From the NCBI GenBank assembly GCA_028284365.1, contig JANQRW010000085.1:38943-102942 (forward strand): a DNA stretch of 64,000 nt, written 5' to 3'. Position 1 is the stretch's first letter; each line of letters opens with the position of its first letter. The translations under genes and the position numbers were made by a program. Shown piece after piece: positions 53,932 to 63,082 of the stretch. Below the pieces are notes generated by a model. The model saw nothing but the letters and a program-made list of their open reading frames with translations. It ran no database searches and was not told the origin of the DNA. The DNA is from Marinicella sp. GTDB taxonomy: Bacteria > Pseudomonadota > Gammaproteobacteria > Xanthomonadales > Marinicellaceae.

Positions 53932-55398
53932 ATGAAATTAAAAGCCACCCAAAAAAACATCAACACCTGCCAAGCAGATCAAGTTTTCATCAGTCATTAC
54001 AAAGATCAAGAGAAAAATGACATGGTTGAACAATTGGGTGCAGACATTCAGGCTCAGTTTGCCGCTCGATTAAAGAACCAAGATTTCATTGGTAAGTCGG
54101 GTGAGTTTGTGGATTTCTACAATACCGATGGACAAATCATCACTGTTATTGGACTAGGCAGTCCCGACAAATTAACAGCAACTGCACTTTATGCAGCGGT
54201 TCACAAAGCCACTCAAACAGCAGCCAAAACCAGAGTACAATCAATTGCCAACTACATGACACTGAATGATTTAGGTGACATTGATGCAGCGCAAGGCGCC
54301 AAATTAATCACCCTAGCCTCAGCACATGCTGAATATCGTTATGAAGACACCAAGTCCTATAAGAAAGACAACAAGCACAGTCTAAAGACCATTGAGATTG
54401 CCGTAAGCGACAAACAACAGCCAGCATTTGAACAAGCCAAAGGCATGGCTGCTGGTATTGTCTCAGCCAGACATTTAGGTAATAACCCACCGAACATATG
54501 TAACCCAGCATACATAGCTAAATATGCCACCAAAATTGCTGACAAGCACAAAGACTGTGAAATCAATGTTTTGAATCACAAACAAATGAAAAAGATGGGC
54601 ATGGGCGCATTGTTAGCGGTTGGTCAGGGCAGTGCTAACAAACCCAAAATGGTGGTATTAAAATACAACGGCGGCAAGAAAGATGATGCACCAGTGGCAC
54701 TGGTCGGTAAAGGCATCACCTTTGATACCGGTGGCATCTCATTAAAACCTGGTGCCAATATGGACGAAATGAAATATGACATGTGTGGTGCCGCAACTGT
54801 CATTGGTGGTTTTGTGGCAGCAGTGGAATTGGGTTTGCCGATTAATTTATTGACTTTTGTTCCTGCTGTTGAAAATATGCCTGATGGCAAGGCTTATCGA
54901 CCAGGTGATGTGATCACCTCATATTCAGGAAAAACCATTGAGGTGCTGAATACTGATGCTGAAGGCCGCATGATCTTGTGCGATACATTAACCTATGCAC
55001 AAGAGTTCAAACCTTCTGTCATTTTGGATTTCGCCACTTTAACAGGTGCTTGTATTGTGGCATTAGGTCACCAGGCATCAGCCGTGATGACCAAGACGCC
55101 AGAACTGGCAGATGAGCTCAAAGAAGCAGGGCTCCAAGTACACGATCGTGTGTGGGAATTACCACTGTGGGATGAATACCAAAAGCAACTAGACACCAGT
55201 TTTGCAGATATGCAAAACATCGGCGGTTTCCCCGCAGGCACCATCACCGCGGGTTGTTTCTTATCACGTTTTACCGATGGCCAAAAATGGGCCCACGTTG
55301 ATATTGCTGGCACCGCCTGGAACAACAAAAAGGACGGAGCCACTGGCAGACCAGTTGCTATGTTGGTGCAATACTTGATTAACGAAAGCCAGAAATAA
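53932..55398 (+). CDS. pepA: Leucyl aminopeptidase PepA
   Basis: M17 family dimetallo-aminopeptidase; in E. coli it also binds DNA in cer/Xer recombination. The 488-residue form starts MKLKATQKNI, which aligns with the usual PepA N-terminus and has GGA 7 bases upstream; in-frame ATG 53902 and TTG 53893 are alternatives. The catalytic domain holds LGNNPPNICNPAYIA, LVGKGITFDTGGISLKPG (metal-binding Lys and Asp) and the M17 signature NTDAEGRM. ILDFATLTGACIVALG follows. The N-terminal domain is weakly conserved. valS follows after about 165 bases; holC, which separates them in E. coli, is absent. Confidence 0.95.
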   Translation: MKLKATQKNINTCQADQVFISHYKDQEKNDMVEQLGADIQAQFAARLKNQDFIGKSGEFVDFYNTDGQIITVIGLGSPDKLTATALYAAVHKATQTAAKTRVQSIANYMTLNDLGDIDAAQGAKLITLASAHAEYRYEDTKSYKKDNKHSLKTIEIAVSDKQQPAFEQAKGMAAGIVSARHLGNNPPNICNPAYIAKYATKIADKHKDCEINVLNHKQMKKMGMGALLAVGQGSANKPKMVVLKYNGGKKDDAPVALVGKGITFDTGGISLKPGANMDEMKYDMCGAATVIGGFVAAVELGLPINLLTFVPAVENMPDGKAYRPGDVITSYSGKTIEVLNTDAEGRMILCDTLTYAQEFKPSVILDFATLTGACIVALGHQASAVMTKTPELADELKEAGLQVHDRVWELPLWDEYQKQLDTSFADMQNIGGFPAGTITAGCFLSRFTDGQKWAHVDIAGTAWNNKKDGATGRPVAMLVQYLINESQK

Positions 55399-55410
55399 CT
55401 TAAAAAGTTT

Positions 55411-55439
55411 GTCATTACCCGACCTCATCGGGTAATGAC
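55411..55439. repeat. Palindromic repeat, ATTACCCG family, copy 1
   Basis: GTCATTACCCGA and TCGGGTAATGAC form a perfect 12-bp stem with a five-base loop in the gap between pepA and valS. A second copy with the same outer stem is at 58571-58596. There is no T run after it on the + strand, so it is more like a dispersed REP-type palindrome than a classic terminator, although it could still end the pepA message. Confidence 0.7.
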
Positions 55440-55564
55440 AAGCGAAACGGGTTCGAACTAAGTTCGAAAGTTACCTCAAATAAATAGACACTAAAACACA
55501 GCAAGATGTTTCATTACTCACTATTGAGTGATTTTACAAACATCACGATACAACCTGATTTGAA

Positions 55565-58336
55565 ATGATAGAAAAATACGACCCAACTCAAATTGAAACC
55601 AAGTGGTATGAAACTTGGGAAAAGAACGGATACTTTAAACCCAACACAGCCGGTGAGGAGTCCTATTGCATCATGATTCCTCCACCCAATGTCACTGGCA
55701 CCTTGCACATGGGTCATGCGTTTCAGGATACCATAATGGACACTTTGATTCGTTACCACCGCATGCAAGGTAAAAATACTTTGTGGCAACCTGGCACAGA
55801 TCATGCGGGTATTGCCACACAAATGGTGGTTGAACGCCAGTTAAATGCCCAAGGCACTTCTCGGGTTGAATTGGGACGTGAAGCATTTGTTGATAAAGTG
55901 TGGGAATGGAAAGAACAATCAGGTAACACCATCACACAACAGTTACGCCGCATGGGAGCTTCTCCTGATTGGTCACGGCAGCGTTTCACCATGGATGAAG
56001 GTTTGTCTGATGCAGTACTGAAAGTGTTTGTGGACTTGCATGAAGAGGGCTTGATTTATCGTGGCCAAAGACTGGTTAACTGGGATCCAACATTAAACAC
56101 AGCGTTAAGTGATTTGGAAGTTGAGTCAGTTGAAGAAAAAGGTTTTATGTGGCACTTCAACTATCCGGTTGCTGATACCAATGGCCAAGCCACCGATCAG
56201 TTTTTGACCATTGCGACCACCCGTCCAGAAACCCTGTTGGGCGATACCGCTGTGGCCGTCAACCCTGAAGATGATCGTTTTAAACACTTAATTGGCCAAA
56301 ATGTCTTGCTACCGATTTGTAATCGATTGATCCCAATCGTTGGTGATGAGCATGCTGATCCTGAAAAAGGCACTGGTTGTGTCAAAATAACCCCAGCACA
56401 CGACTTCAATGACTATGAAGTAGGCAAGCGTCATGACTTACCTATGCTGAATGTTTTAAACAAAGATGCAACCATCAACAAAAATGCACCTGAAGCATTC
56501 CAAGGTCTACCACGTTATGAAGCCAGAAGTGCCGTGGTTGCGAAAATGGAACAACTGGGCTTGTTGGTTGAAATTAAACCACACGTCTTAATGGTCCCCA
56601 GGGGCGATCGTTCAGGTGATGTGATAGAACCTTTATTAACCAATCAATGGTATGTTGATGCCAAGACTTTGGCCAAACCAGCAATTGAAGCAGTTGATAA
56701 CGGAGGTATCAAATTTGTTCCTGATAACTGGAAAAACACCTATTATGCCTGGATGAATGACATTCAAGACTGGTGTATTTCACGCCAGTTGTGGTGGGGT
56801 CACCGCATCCCAGCTTGGTATGACCAGCAAGACAACATCTATGTTGGCATGTCAGAACAAGCGGTGCGAGAGAAACACAACTTAGGCGATGACATCAAAT
56901 TAACCCAAGACAATGATGTTTTGGACACCTGGTTTTCATCAGCTTTGTGGCCGTTTGCTACTTTGGACTGGCCTGAAAACTCAAAAGAACTACAAACCTA
57001 TTACCCGACCAATGTATTGGTAACTGGTTTTGACATCATTTTTTTCTGGGTAGCCAGAATGATCATGATGGGCATTAAATTCATGGATAACATCCCTTTT
57101 AAAGAAGTTTATATCCATGGTTTAGTCAGAGATTCTCATGGACAAAAAATGTCCAAATCAAAAGGCAACGTACTTGATCCGATCGATTTAATTGATGGCA
57201 TCAGCCTCGATGAGCTACTTAAAAAGCGCACCCAGGGCTTGATGCAGGATCAACCTGAAAAAGTAACAAAAATCGAAAAAGCCACCCGTGATGAATTCCC
57301 TGAAGGAATCAAACCATACGGTTGCGATGCCATGCGCTTCACTTTTGCTTCCTTGGCAAGCACCGGCCGTGATATTAACTTCGACATGGGTCGAGTTGAG
57401 GGTTACCGCAATTTCTGCAACAAAATCTTCAACGCCTCGCGCTTTGTGTTTATGAATACCGAAGGTTATGCAGCCAGACCATTTTCACTTGAACATGCCT
57501 CAACGGTAGAAAAGTGGATTGTTTCACGCTTACAAACCTGCATCAGCGATTACCGCAAGCACATGGATCGTTATCGTTTGGATTTAGCGAGCCAAAGCAT
57601 TTACGATTTCTTTTGGAATGAATACTGCGACTGGTTCTTAGAACTTTCCAAACCATTGCTTAAAACCGAACATCAAGCACAAGTACAAGGCACACTGTTG
57701 TATGTCTTAGATCAAGCCCTGCGCCTGTTACACCCAATCATGCCTTACGTTACAGAAGAGATCTGGCAAGAAGTCCGCTCAAGGTTAAACCGCACTCCTG
57801 AATCCATCATGATAAGCGAGTTCCCAACGGCGGACGATACCTCACAAAATGCACAAGCCGAAGCAGCCATCAGTTGGATCAAAGACTTCACTCTTGGAGT
57901 CAGACAGATTCGTGGCGAGATGAACATACCACCATCAAAAGCACTCAATGTGGTACTGGCACAAACCAATGATGCAGACAGAAATTATTTGGAAAACCAC
58001 AATACCTTGCTCAGAACCATGGCCAGATTAGATGATGTCAGTTTATTATCAGACAATGATGATGAGCCAGCAGCAGCCACCGCTTTACTTGGCCAGATGA
58101 AAATCCTGATTCCACTGGCTGGTTTGATTGATAAAGATGAAGAGTCCAAACGCATCAACAAGCAAATCGACAAAATCAACCAAGAGATCAAACGCGCCAG
58201 TGGCAAACTCAACAACGAAAAGTTCATCAACAAAGCCCCAGCACATTTGGTCGAAGCTGAGAAAGATAAACTCAAACAAAATCAAGGTGCTTTGAGCGAA
58301 TTGGAAGAACAGTTGGAGAAGTTAAAATCTCTTTAA
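55565..58336 (+). CDS. valS: Valyl-tRNA synthetase
   Basis: Class I synthetase charging tRNA-Val. The 923-residue protein has the HIGH-type motif [15 protein letters not shown] near residue 40, the editing domain (about 200-340, with [15 protein letters not shown]), the KMSKS loop [20 protein letters not shown] near 525 and a C-terminal coiled-coil arm (from about 865). The ATG at 55565 gives [11 protein letters not shown], the normal ValS start. Upstream pepA is the conserved neighbour. Confidence 0.97.
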   Translation: MIEKYDPTQIETKWYETWEKNGYFKPNTAGEESYCIMIPPPNVTGTLHMGHAFQDTIMDTLIRYHRMQGKNTLWQPGTDHAGIATQMVVERQLNAQGTSRVELGREAFVDKVWEWKEQSGNTITQQLRRMGASPDWSRQRFTMDEGLSDAVLKVFVDLHEEGLIYRGQRLVNWDPTLNTALSDLEVESVEEKGFMWHFNYPVADTNGQATDQFLTIATTRPETLLGDTAVAVNPEDDRFKHLIGQNVLLPICNRLIPIVGDEHADPEKGTGCVKITPAHDFNDYEVGKRHDLPMLNVLNKDATINKNAPEAFQGLPRYEARSAVVAKMEQLGLLVEIKPHVLMVPRGDRSGDVIEPLLTNQWYVDAKTLAKPAIEAVDNGGIKFVPDNWKNTYYAWMNDIQDWCISRQLWWGHRIPAWYDQQDNIYVGMSEQAVREKHNLGDDIKLTQDNDVLDTWFSSALWPFATLDWPENSKELQTYYPTNVLVTGFDIIFFWVARMIMMGIKFMDNIPFKEVYIHGLVRDSHGQKMSKSKGNVLDPIDLIDGISLDELLKKRTQGLMQDQPEKVTKIEKATRDEFPEGIKPYGCDAMRFTFASLASTGRDINFDMGRVEGYRNFCNKIFNASRFVFMNTEGYAARPFSLEHASTVEKWIVSRLQTCISDYRKHMDRYRLDLASQSIYDFFWNEYCDWFLELSKPLLKTEHQAQVQGTLLYVLDQALRLLHPIMPYVTEEIWQEVRSRLNRTPESIMISEFPTADDTSQNAQAEAAISWIKDFTLGVRQIRGEMNIPPSKALNVVLAQTNDADRNYLENHNTLLRTMARLDDVSLLSDNDDEPAAATALLGQMKILIPLAGLIDKDEESKRINKQIDKINQEIKRASGKLNNEKFINKAPAHLVEAEKDKLKQNQGALSELEEQLEKLKSL

Positions 58337-58355
58337 ATGTATTGAGAAGTGTCAG

Positions 58356-58520
58356 TTAAGTTTTATCATTTCCAGGGACACCCAATTGAAACTGAATAAT
58401 TTCGTCTTTTTCATTTTCCTTTTTTCTAACAAACTTCCTGCTTCCATTGTATTTAAACCCTAATAGCTCTAACTTTGGTTTTACAATCTTTTTCAGCGAA
58501 ATATCGAATTTTTTTATCAT
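58356..58520 (-). pseudogene. Probable N-terminal remnant of a DUF4304-family gene
   Basis: A 54-codon frame reads MIKKFDISLKKIVKPKLELL, then GFKYNGSRKFVRKK and DEIIQFQLG before a stop. This looks like the first quarter of a DUF4304-type protein (usually well over 120 residues): helix, then GFK-x-NGS-x-FVRK, then a beta strand with FQLG. It breaks off after FQLGVPGNDKT, 20 bases from the end of valS. No continuing frame is seen, and there is no good ribosome site. A genuine short protein is the alternative. Confidence 0.5.
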
Positions 58521-58570
58521 CTTTAAATCATATCAAAGATATCCTCTTCTGATGGACTTAATAAAAATGG

Positions 58571-58596
58571 ATTACCCGGTCAAGCCGGGTAATGAC
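58571..58596. repeat. Palindromic repeat, ATTACCCG family, copy 2
   Basis: ATTACCCGG and CCGGGTAAT form a perfect 9-bp stem with loop TCAAG, followed by GAC as in copy 1 (55411-55439). Both share ATTACCCG...CGGGTAATGAC and differ in the loop, as expected of a dispersed REP-like family. The two copies flank valS. Confidence 0.7.
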
Positions 58597-58659
58597 GGTG
58601 GTTGAAAGTTTTATAAGTCAAGATACTCCATAAACTTTATCCCATCATCTTCCTTAGAC

Positions 58660-58995
58660 TTAACACAAAGACAACGTAGGAGAGCCGATGATTGGCTCGA
58701 CCAGCGCAGGCAATGAAAGATAGGCGATTTTATCAGAGATCAAGAAGCCTGTCTTGAATACCGTAGCGCGTGCTCTTGGTTAGGCAGACCATGAAGTGGT
58801 GCTGGCTTTGCGAAGCAAAGACACCGCCATGGACGGAGGTGCTTAGCGTGAACTTGGAGTGGAAGCTGCGCCATTATGGAATGGGCGATAAGCCGTGAGC
58901 GAAAGCCAGGTGATGAACGATTGCTGATTTTTCCGAAGCAAAATAAAGCATGAGGGAATGCCGAAGGCCCAAGAGCATTCCTTAGTAAAGATCAA
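58660..58995 (+). repeat. Structured non-coding element (element A)
   Basis: About 335 bases, richer in G+C than the flanks, with several inverted repeats in the same strand: GAGCC/GGCTC (58683-58698), GATAGGC/GCCTGTC (58719-58725 with 58747-58753), CTTTG-C-GAA-G-CAAAG (58806-58820), ACCGCC/GGAGGT around CCATGG (58822-58840) and GGAATGC/GCATTCC (58955-58981). No reading frame over the element looks like a real protein. A 25-base segment at its end (from CCGAAGGCCC to CATTCCTTA) matches the right edge of the window at 20 of 25 positions in inverted orientation. Probably a dispersed repeat or a structured RNA; I cannot name a family. Confidence 0.55.
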
Positions 58996-59074
58996 ACCAA
59001 GATTTCTTATGTCGCAACTATCAATCCCTTCCACCTTTGAGTAAAATGATTGTCATCAAACATCGTTTATTAAC

Positions 59075-59662
59075 ATGAGAGTCGTTTTGTTGCTATTACT
59101 GGGTCTGGCATCGCAGGTTATTTATGCTGCTTGCCCTGCTGAGGAAATTTATCCTGATGCTCATTATCCCGAGCTCACCATTGAAACCAACTTGGGTGAG
59201 ATTGTGGTTGAACTGGATAGAGGGCGTGCACCACTGACTGTGAACCGCTTTTTACATTATGTGAAAAACAAAGCCTATGATGATAACCTGGTGCATCGGG
59301 TGATGGCTGATTATGTGGTACAAACTGGTGCCTTTAAATCCGATTTTTCTGCGGTTAAAAGCTGTGGCCAATTATTTAATGAATCAGGTAATGGACTGAA
59401 TAACGATCGCGGAACCTTAGCCATGGCGCGTTATGATGACCCACATTCAGCTGGCAGCAGTTTCTATATTAATTTGAAGGACAATGAAAACCTGAACCCC
59501 AATAAAAAATCATGGGGGTATACCGTTTTTGGTTATGTTATATCAGGTATGGAAGTGGTTGACCTGATGGCTCAAGGAAAAACTGGTTACAACGCACAAT
59601 TAGAAGCCTCAGACGTACCCGAAAAAACCATCACCATCAAGCACGTGAGGCTTAACCAATGA
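59075..59662 (+). CDS. Cyclophilin-type peptidyl-prolyl isomerase, periplasmic
   Basis: A 195-residue PpiA-like protein with signal peptide MRVVLLLLLGLASQVIYA. The cyclophilin core is recognisable: VELDRGRAPLTVNRFLHYV, VHRVMADYVVQTGAF, GTLAMARYDDPHSAGSSFYI and WGYTVFGYVISGMEVVDLM. The usual catalytic Arg is represented in the HRVM segment, and FKSDFS stands where FTPG-type sequences vary. It speeds cis-trans proline isomerisation in exported proteins. The stop overlaps the STAS gene by 4 bases, so it is joined to the lipid-transport operon. Confidence 0.9.
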   Translation: MRVVLLLLLGLASQVIYAACPAEEIYPDAHYPELTIETNLGEIVVELDRGRAPLTVNRFLHYVKNKAYDDNLVHRVMADYVVQTGAFKSDFSAVKSCGQLFNESGNGLNNDRGTLAMARYDDPHSAGSSFYINLKDNENLNPNKKSWGYTVFGYVISGMEVVDLMAQGKTGYNAQLEASDVPEKTITIKHVRLNQ

Positions 59663-59964
59663 CAGAATTTATCCGTTTCGAAAAAACTGACCTTTTAACC
59701 ATAATTTATGTCAATGGCGAAGTTGATCTATCTAACTCAGCACAAGTGCGTAAAACCATACTCGGTGCCCTCAAAACCACGCCTGATGTGAAAATTGATT
59801 TATCAGGTGTTGAATACATTGATTCATCTGGTATTGCAGCAATGGTAGAGGGCCTACAGTTTGCTAACAGCAATGGGCGTAACTTTGTAATAACTGACCC
59901 CAGCAGGCAAGTCAGAAGCATCTTAGAATTGGCTCGTTTGGATCAGGTTTTCACCATTGAGTAA
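59659..59964 (+). CDS. mlaB: STAS-domain protein, MlaB type
   Basis: A 101-residue cytoplasmic STAS protein: LLTIIYVNGEVDLSNSAQVR, KIDLSGVEYIDSSGIAAMVE and DPSRQVRSILELARLDQVF. The DSSGIA loop carries the Ser found in anti-anti-sigma folds. In the MlaFEDB complex MlaB binds and stabilises the ATPase MlaF. Here it comes first in the operon rather than last as in E. coli, overlapping both the cyclophilin gene (4 bases) and the permease gene (8 bases). Confidence 0.88.
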   Translation: MTEFIRFEKTDLLTIIYVNGEVDLSNSAQVRKTILGALKTTPDVKIDLSGVEYIDSSGIAAMVEGLQFANSNGRNFVITDPSRQVRSILELARLDQVFTIE

Positions 59965-60757
59965 GACCATCATCAACAAAGTAGAAGCGATCGGTATGTG
60001 GACCCATCAGTCCATTGAGCGGATTGGTTTTGCCATGCGTTTATTCTGGGATAGTTTTTACTGGCTACTGGTTGGACGTCGTTATAAACAAAAATTACGC
60101 CTCAGACAGGTGGTTGAACAAATAAGGGTTAACGGTTTTGATGCCGTTCCCATTGTTACGGCCTTGGCCTTTGTGGTCGGTATGATGCTGTCAATTCAAC
60201 TGCTTTATGCCTTATCAGATTTTGGTGCTGAATCACAAGTTTTGCTTGCTATTGCCAAATCTGTCACCAGAGAATTTTCACCACTGATCACTGGCGTCAT
60301 TGTCGCTGGTCGCTCAGGTGCTGCCATCGCTGCACGCATAGGTTCCCAGGTCGTTTCACAAGAGATTGATGCCTTGAAAGTTATTGGCGTTGTACCAGTG
60401 CGGTATTTGGTGTTGCCACCTTTGTTAGGGTTGATGATTTCGATGCCTTTATTGATTATTCTGGCTGACGTAATGGCCATATTTGGTGGCTCTATTTTCA
60501 GTGCTCATCAATTGAATATGAGCATCAGTGCTTATATGATTGAATCGTTCAATGTACTGGTTGTTGGTGATGTGATGCAAGGCTTAGTTAAAAGCGTGGT
60601 TTTCGGTATCATCATTGTGTTAGTTGGTGCCACCACAGGTTTTCATGTCACTGGCGGTGCAGAAGGCGTTGGCAAGGCCACCACCAGTGCTGTGGTCATT
60701 TCAATTTCATTCATTGTACTGGCTGATATGATTGCCAGTTACTTTTTGACTCAATAA
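59957..60757 (+). CDS. mlaE: MlaE-type phospholipid ABC transporter permease
   Basis: A 266-residue membrane protein with five hydrophobic segments and strong MlaE signatures: FDAVPIVTALAFVVGMMLSI, REFSPLITGVIVAGRSGAAI, GSQVVSQEIDALKVIGVVPV. It forms the membrane core of a lipid transporter of the MCE class. The start is TTG at 59957, which overlaps the STAS gene by 8 bases with AGG 9 bases upstream; an ATG at 59996 (MWTHQSIERIG) is an alternative that still keeps the conserved part. Confidence 0.93.
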   Translation: MSKTIINKVEAIGMWTHQSIERIGFAMRLFWDSFYWLLVGRRYKQKLRLRQVVEQIRVNGFDAVPIVTALAFVVGMMLSIQLLYALSDFGAESQVLLAIAKSVTREFSPLITGVIVAGRSGAAIAARIGSQVVSQEIDALKVIGVVPVRYLVLPPLLGLMISMPLLIILADVMAIFGGSIFSAHQLNMSISAYMIESFNVLVVGDVMQGLVKSVVFGIIIVLVGATTGFHVTGGAEGVGKATTSAVVISISFIVLADMIASYFLTQ

Positions 60758-60761
60758 GAAG

Positions 60762-61583
60762 ATGACTGACGAAACCAATCACAACCAAAACGTTATCGAG
60801 GTTAAAAACCTGGTCACTCACTATGGCCGGAGAAAAATTCTTGATGGTGTGGATTTCAATGTCCAAAAAGGCGAAATCCGGGTCGTCATGGGTGGCTCTG
60901 GATCGGGTAAATCAACTCTGCTGTGGCATGTCTTGGGTTTATATGAACCAACTGAAGGTAGTATTGAGCTACTGGGCAAAGACATTCATAACATCAGTTT
61001 CAATGAACAGTTAAAGCTTAAACAAGACATTGGAGTATCGTTCCAGAGCGGCGCCTTGTTCTCTTCCATGACAGTCGGCGAAAATGTGGCTTTACCTTTG
61101 CGGGAGTTTACCGATTTGGATGAAAACACCATTCGCATCATTTCACGCATGAAACTGGAGGTGGTGAATCTCGGTGGTTTCCACAAATTAATGCCCTCGC
61201 AATTATCAGGCGGCATGATCAAGAGAGCAGCGCTGGCCAGATCCATTGTGATGGATCCTAAACTGTTATTTTTTGATGAGCCTTCAGCTGGACTTGATCC
61301 GGTGGTGGCTTCAGAAATTGATGACTTGATTTTATCTCTCCGAGACACCATGGGAATGAGCATGGTGGTTGTAACTCATGAATTGGACAGTGCTTTTAAG
61401 ATTGCGGACAAAATCACAGTGTTAGATAATGGTAAAAACCTCATCACTGGCACAGTCGAGGAAATTAAAGCATCAACCAATAAACGGGTGATGGATTTGT
61501 TACAAAGACGCTCAAGACATGATAAATTAAACCCATCTGAATACCTTCGACGATTAACACAGGAAAATTACACGCTCACATGA
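60762..61583 (+). CDS. mlaF: MlaF-type phospholipid ABC transporter ATP-binding protein
   Basis: A 273-residue ABC ATPase with Walker A GGSGSGKSTLLWHVLG, Q-loop SFQSGALFSSMTV, signature LSGGMIKRAALARS and Walker B LLFFDEPSAGLDPV. It belongs to the MlaF/Ttg2A/MkL group that powers the MCE transporters. It starts 4 bases after mlaE and overlaps mlaD by 4 bases. Confidence 0.94.
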   Translation: MTDETNHNQNVIEVKNLVTHYGRRKILDGVDFNVQKGEIRVVMGGSGSGKSTLLWHVLGLYEPTEGSIELLGKDIHNISFNEQLKLKQDIGVSFQSGALFSSMTVGENVALPLREFTDLDENTIRIISRMKLEVVNLGGFHKLMPSQLSGGMIKRAALARSIVMDPKLLFFDEPSAGLDPVVASEIDDLILSLRDTMGMSMVVVTHELDSAFKIADKITVLDNGKNLITGTVEEIKASTNKRVMDLLQRRSRHDKLNPSEYLRRLTQENYTLT

Positions 61584-62524
61584 AAAGGCACATCAGCAAT
61601 TATTTTTGGGTTGGATTGTTTACTTTGATCGTATCAATCTTCACCCTGTGGATTCTGGTCAAAATGACAGGCAAAGAAGCCGACGCCATTGAATACCACA
61701 GTTACTATGAAAATGTCACTGGCCTGGGTTATGGTACACCTGTATTTTTTGAAGGCTATCGCATAGGTCAGATTGAATCCATCAAACCAGAATACAAACA
61801 AACCAAATTAGACTTTAAAGTTACTTATTCTGTGTTAAAAGAATGGAAAATACCTACTGATTCATTTGCTCAAATCACTTCCGCTGGCTTATTGGCAGAC
61901 ATGTCTATTAACATCAATGGTGGAGAAGCCGATACTGTTTTCAAGCCCAATGAAGTAATTCCAGGTTTGCCTCCAGCGGATTTATTCGCCCAATTAGGCG
62001 ATGTTTCTGATAATGTCACCGACATCACTGAGGAAAAAATCAAACCCATGTTGGATATGCTTTATGAACGACTTGACAGCATCACTTTACAAATTGATCA
62101 GGGCTTGCCAGAAATCATGGGGAACGTACAAGCATCAACCAATGAACTGAATCAACTGATAAAAAATGCCAATCAATTACTCAGCAAAGACAACGTTAAA
62201 AACGTGGATCAGTTTATAGCCAATTTAGCCAAGTTAAGCCAACAAATGCAGCTGTCTGTAACCGCGTTGGATGCTGGACTTGAAAACATTAACGGATTGG
62301 TTTTAGATGCCAGGGGCTTGATTACTGCCGATGATTCAGATTTGGCAGAGATATTAAAAACTGCATCCAAAAGCATGCTTGCATTATCAAACAAGTTAGA
62401 CAGCATCACCAATGAAATTGAAAGTGCCAGTATGAACCTCAACGAAGCCACTAATTCAATCAGAAAAAATCCATCAAGCTTGATCTTTTCATCGGATGCT
62501 GAAGTTGAGGATGAAGACCTATGA
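61580..62524 (+). CDS. mlaD: MCE-domain lipid-binding protein, MlaD type
   Basis: A 314-residue protein with one N-terminal transmembrane helix (NYFWVGLFTLIVSIFTLWIL) and an MCE domain (about 38-120; YYENVTGLGYGTPVFFEGYR, IGQIESI), then a long helical region (about 140-300). E. coli MlaD is only 183 residues, so this is a longer form, whose helices could make an extended channel as in PqiB/YebT or mycobacterial Mce. Coupled to mlaF and to the lipoprotein gene by 4-base overlaps. Confidence 0.92.
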   Translation: MKRHISNYFWVGLFTLIVSIFTLWILVKMTGKEADAIEYHSYYENVTGLGYGTPVFFEGYRIGQIESIKPEYKQTKLDFKVTYSVLKEWKIPTDSFAQITSAGLLADMSININGGEADTVFKPNEVIPGLPPADLFAQLGDVSDNVTDITEEKIKPMLDMLYERLDSITLQIDQGLPEIMGNVQASTNELNQLIKNANQLLSKDNVKNVDQFIANLAKLSQQMQLSVTALDAGLENINGLVLDARGLITADDSDLAEILKTASKSMLALSNKLDSITNEIESASMNLNEATNSIRKNPSSLIFSSDAEVEDEDL

Positions 62525-63081
62525 ATCTGATTAAAACCTTGTCTATCATTTCAATCGCTGCAATCACCCTGTCAGCGTGTAGCAACAAGCAAGCCAAAAC
62601 CAAGAAATATTACCGTTTGAGCCCAACTACAGAATTTGCAACAACTCAATTAAAACCAATAACCCTTGTCATAAAAAGACCCAAAGCCCTCAGCATCCTC
62701 GGTGGCCGCCCCATGGTAGCAACCAAGGAAGATGGTTCTCTGGTTCAGCTCAGCCATAACTTTTGGTTGGAATCACCCAAAGTGTTGCTTCAGGACAAAC
62801 TCAAGAACTGGGCCAGCGCCCAATGGCTGAATGTCAGTTACCAATTACCCGCTGGTGAAACCCATCAAATTTTGGATACCCGCATTCTGGCCTTTGAAAA
62901 AAGGCAAACCAATGCTGTGGTCTCGCTTGAGTTCACTTTATATGATCATGATGACAAGTTGCTGTATAACAAACAATTCAACGCACAAGAGTCCATTAAA
63001 GGAGAAGGGTTTATGGCATTTACAAAAGCATTAAGCACTGCACTTAGTTCAATCCTTAATCAATTGGCTGCAGAAATCTAA
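62521..63081 (+). CDS. ABC-transport auxiliary lipoprotein (PqiC/YmbA-like)
   Basis: A 186-residue lipoprotein: signal MNLIKTLSIISIAAITLSAC with lipid Cys at 20, then an ABC_trans_aux domain (KKYYRLSPTT, LVIKRPKALSILGGRPMVAT, WLESPKVLLQDKLKNW). This is the pattern of PqiC, an outer-membrane lipoprotein partner of an MCE protein. Its presence at the end of the operon, with no mlaC, suggests this lipid transporter is built on the PqiABC plan rather than with a soluble shuttle. It overlaps mlaD by 4 bases. Confidence 0.88.
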   Translation: MNLIKTLSIISIAAITLSACSNKQAKTKKYYRLSPTTEFATTQLKPITLVIKRPKALSILGGRPMVATKEDGSLVQLSHNFWLESPKVLLQDKLKNWASAQWLNVSYQLPAGETHQILDTRILAFEKRQTNAVVSLEFTLYDHDDKLLYNKQFNAQESIKGEGFMAFTKALSTALSSILNQLAAEI

Positions 63082-63082
63082 A

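Larger units (their letters stand above)
58337..59074. other. Gene-free region after valS with remnant, palindrome and structured repeat
   Basis: No intact gene lies in these 738 bases. From left to right it holds a 54-codon DUF4304-like remnant on the minus strand (58356-58520), a palindromic repeat (58571-58596), and a G+C-richer, hairpin-rich element (about 58660-58995). The last 80 bases before the cyclophilin gene should contain its promoter. The mixture suggests a tolerant insertion site. Confidence 0.65.

Noticed and set aside
55411..55439. Palindrome after pepA as a rho-independent terminator
   Set aside because: No T run follows on the + strand, and the same palindrome recurs at 58571, so a dispersed repeat explains it better.
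58843..59034. Minus-strand 63-codon reading frame in element A
   Set aside because: It lies over the hairpin-rich element, has no ribosome site, and its sequence (rich in Ser, Phe, Arg) looks like translated structured DNA rather than a protein.
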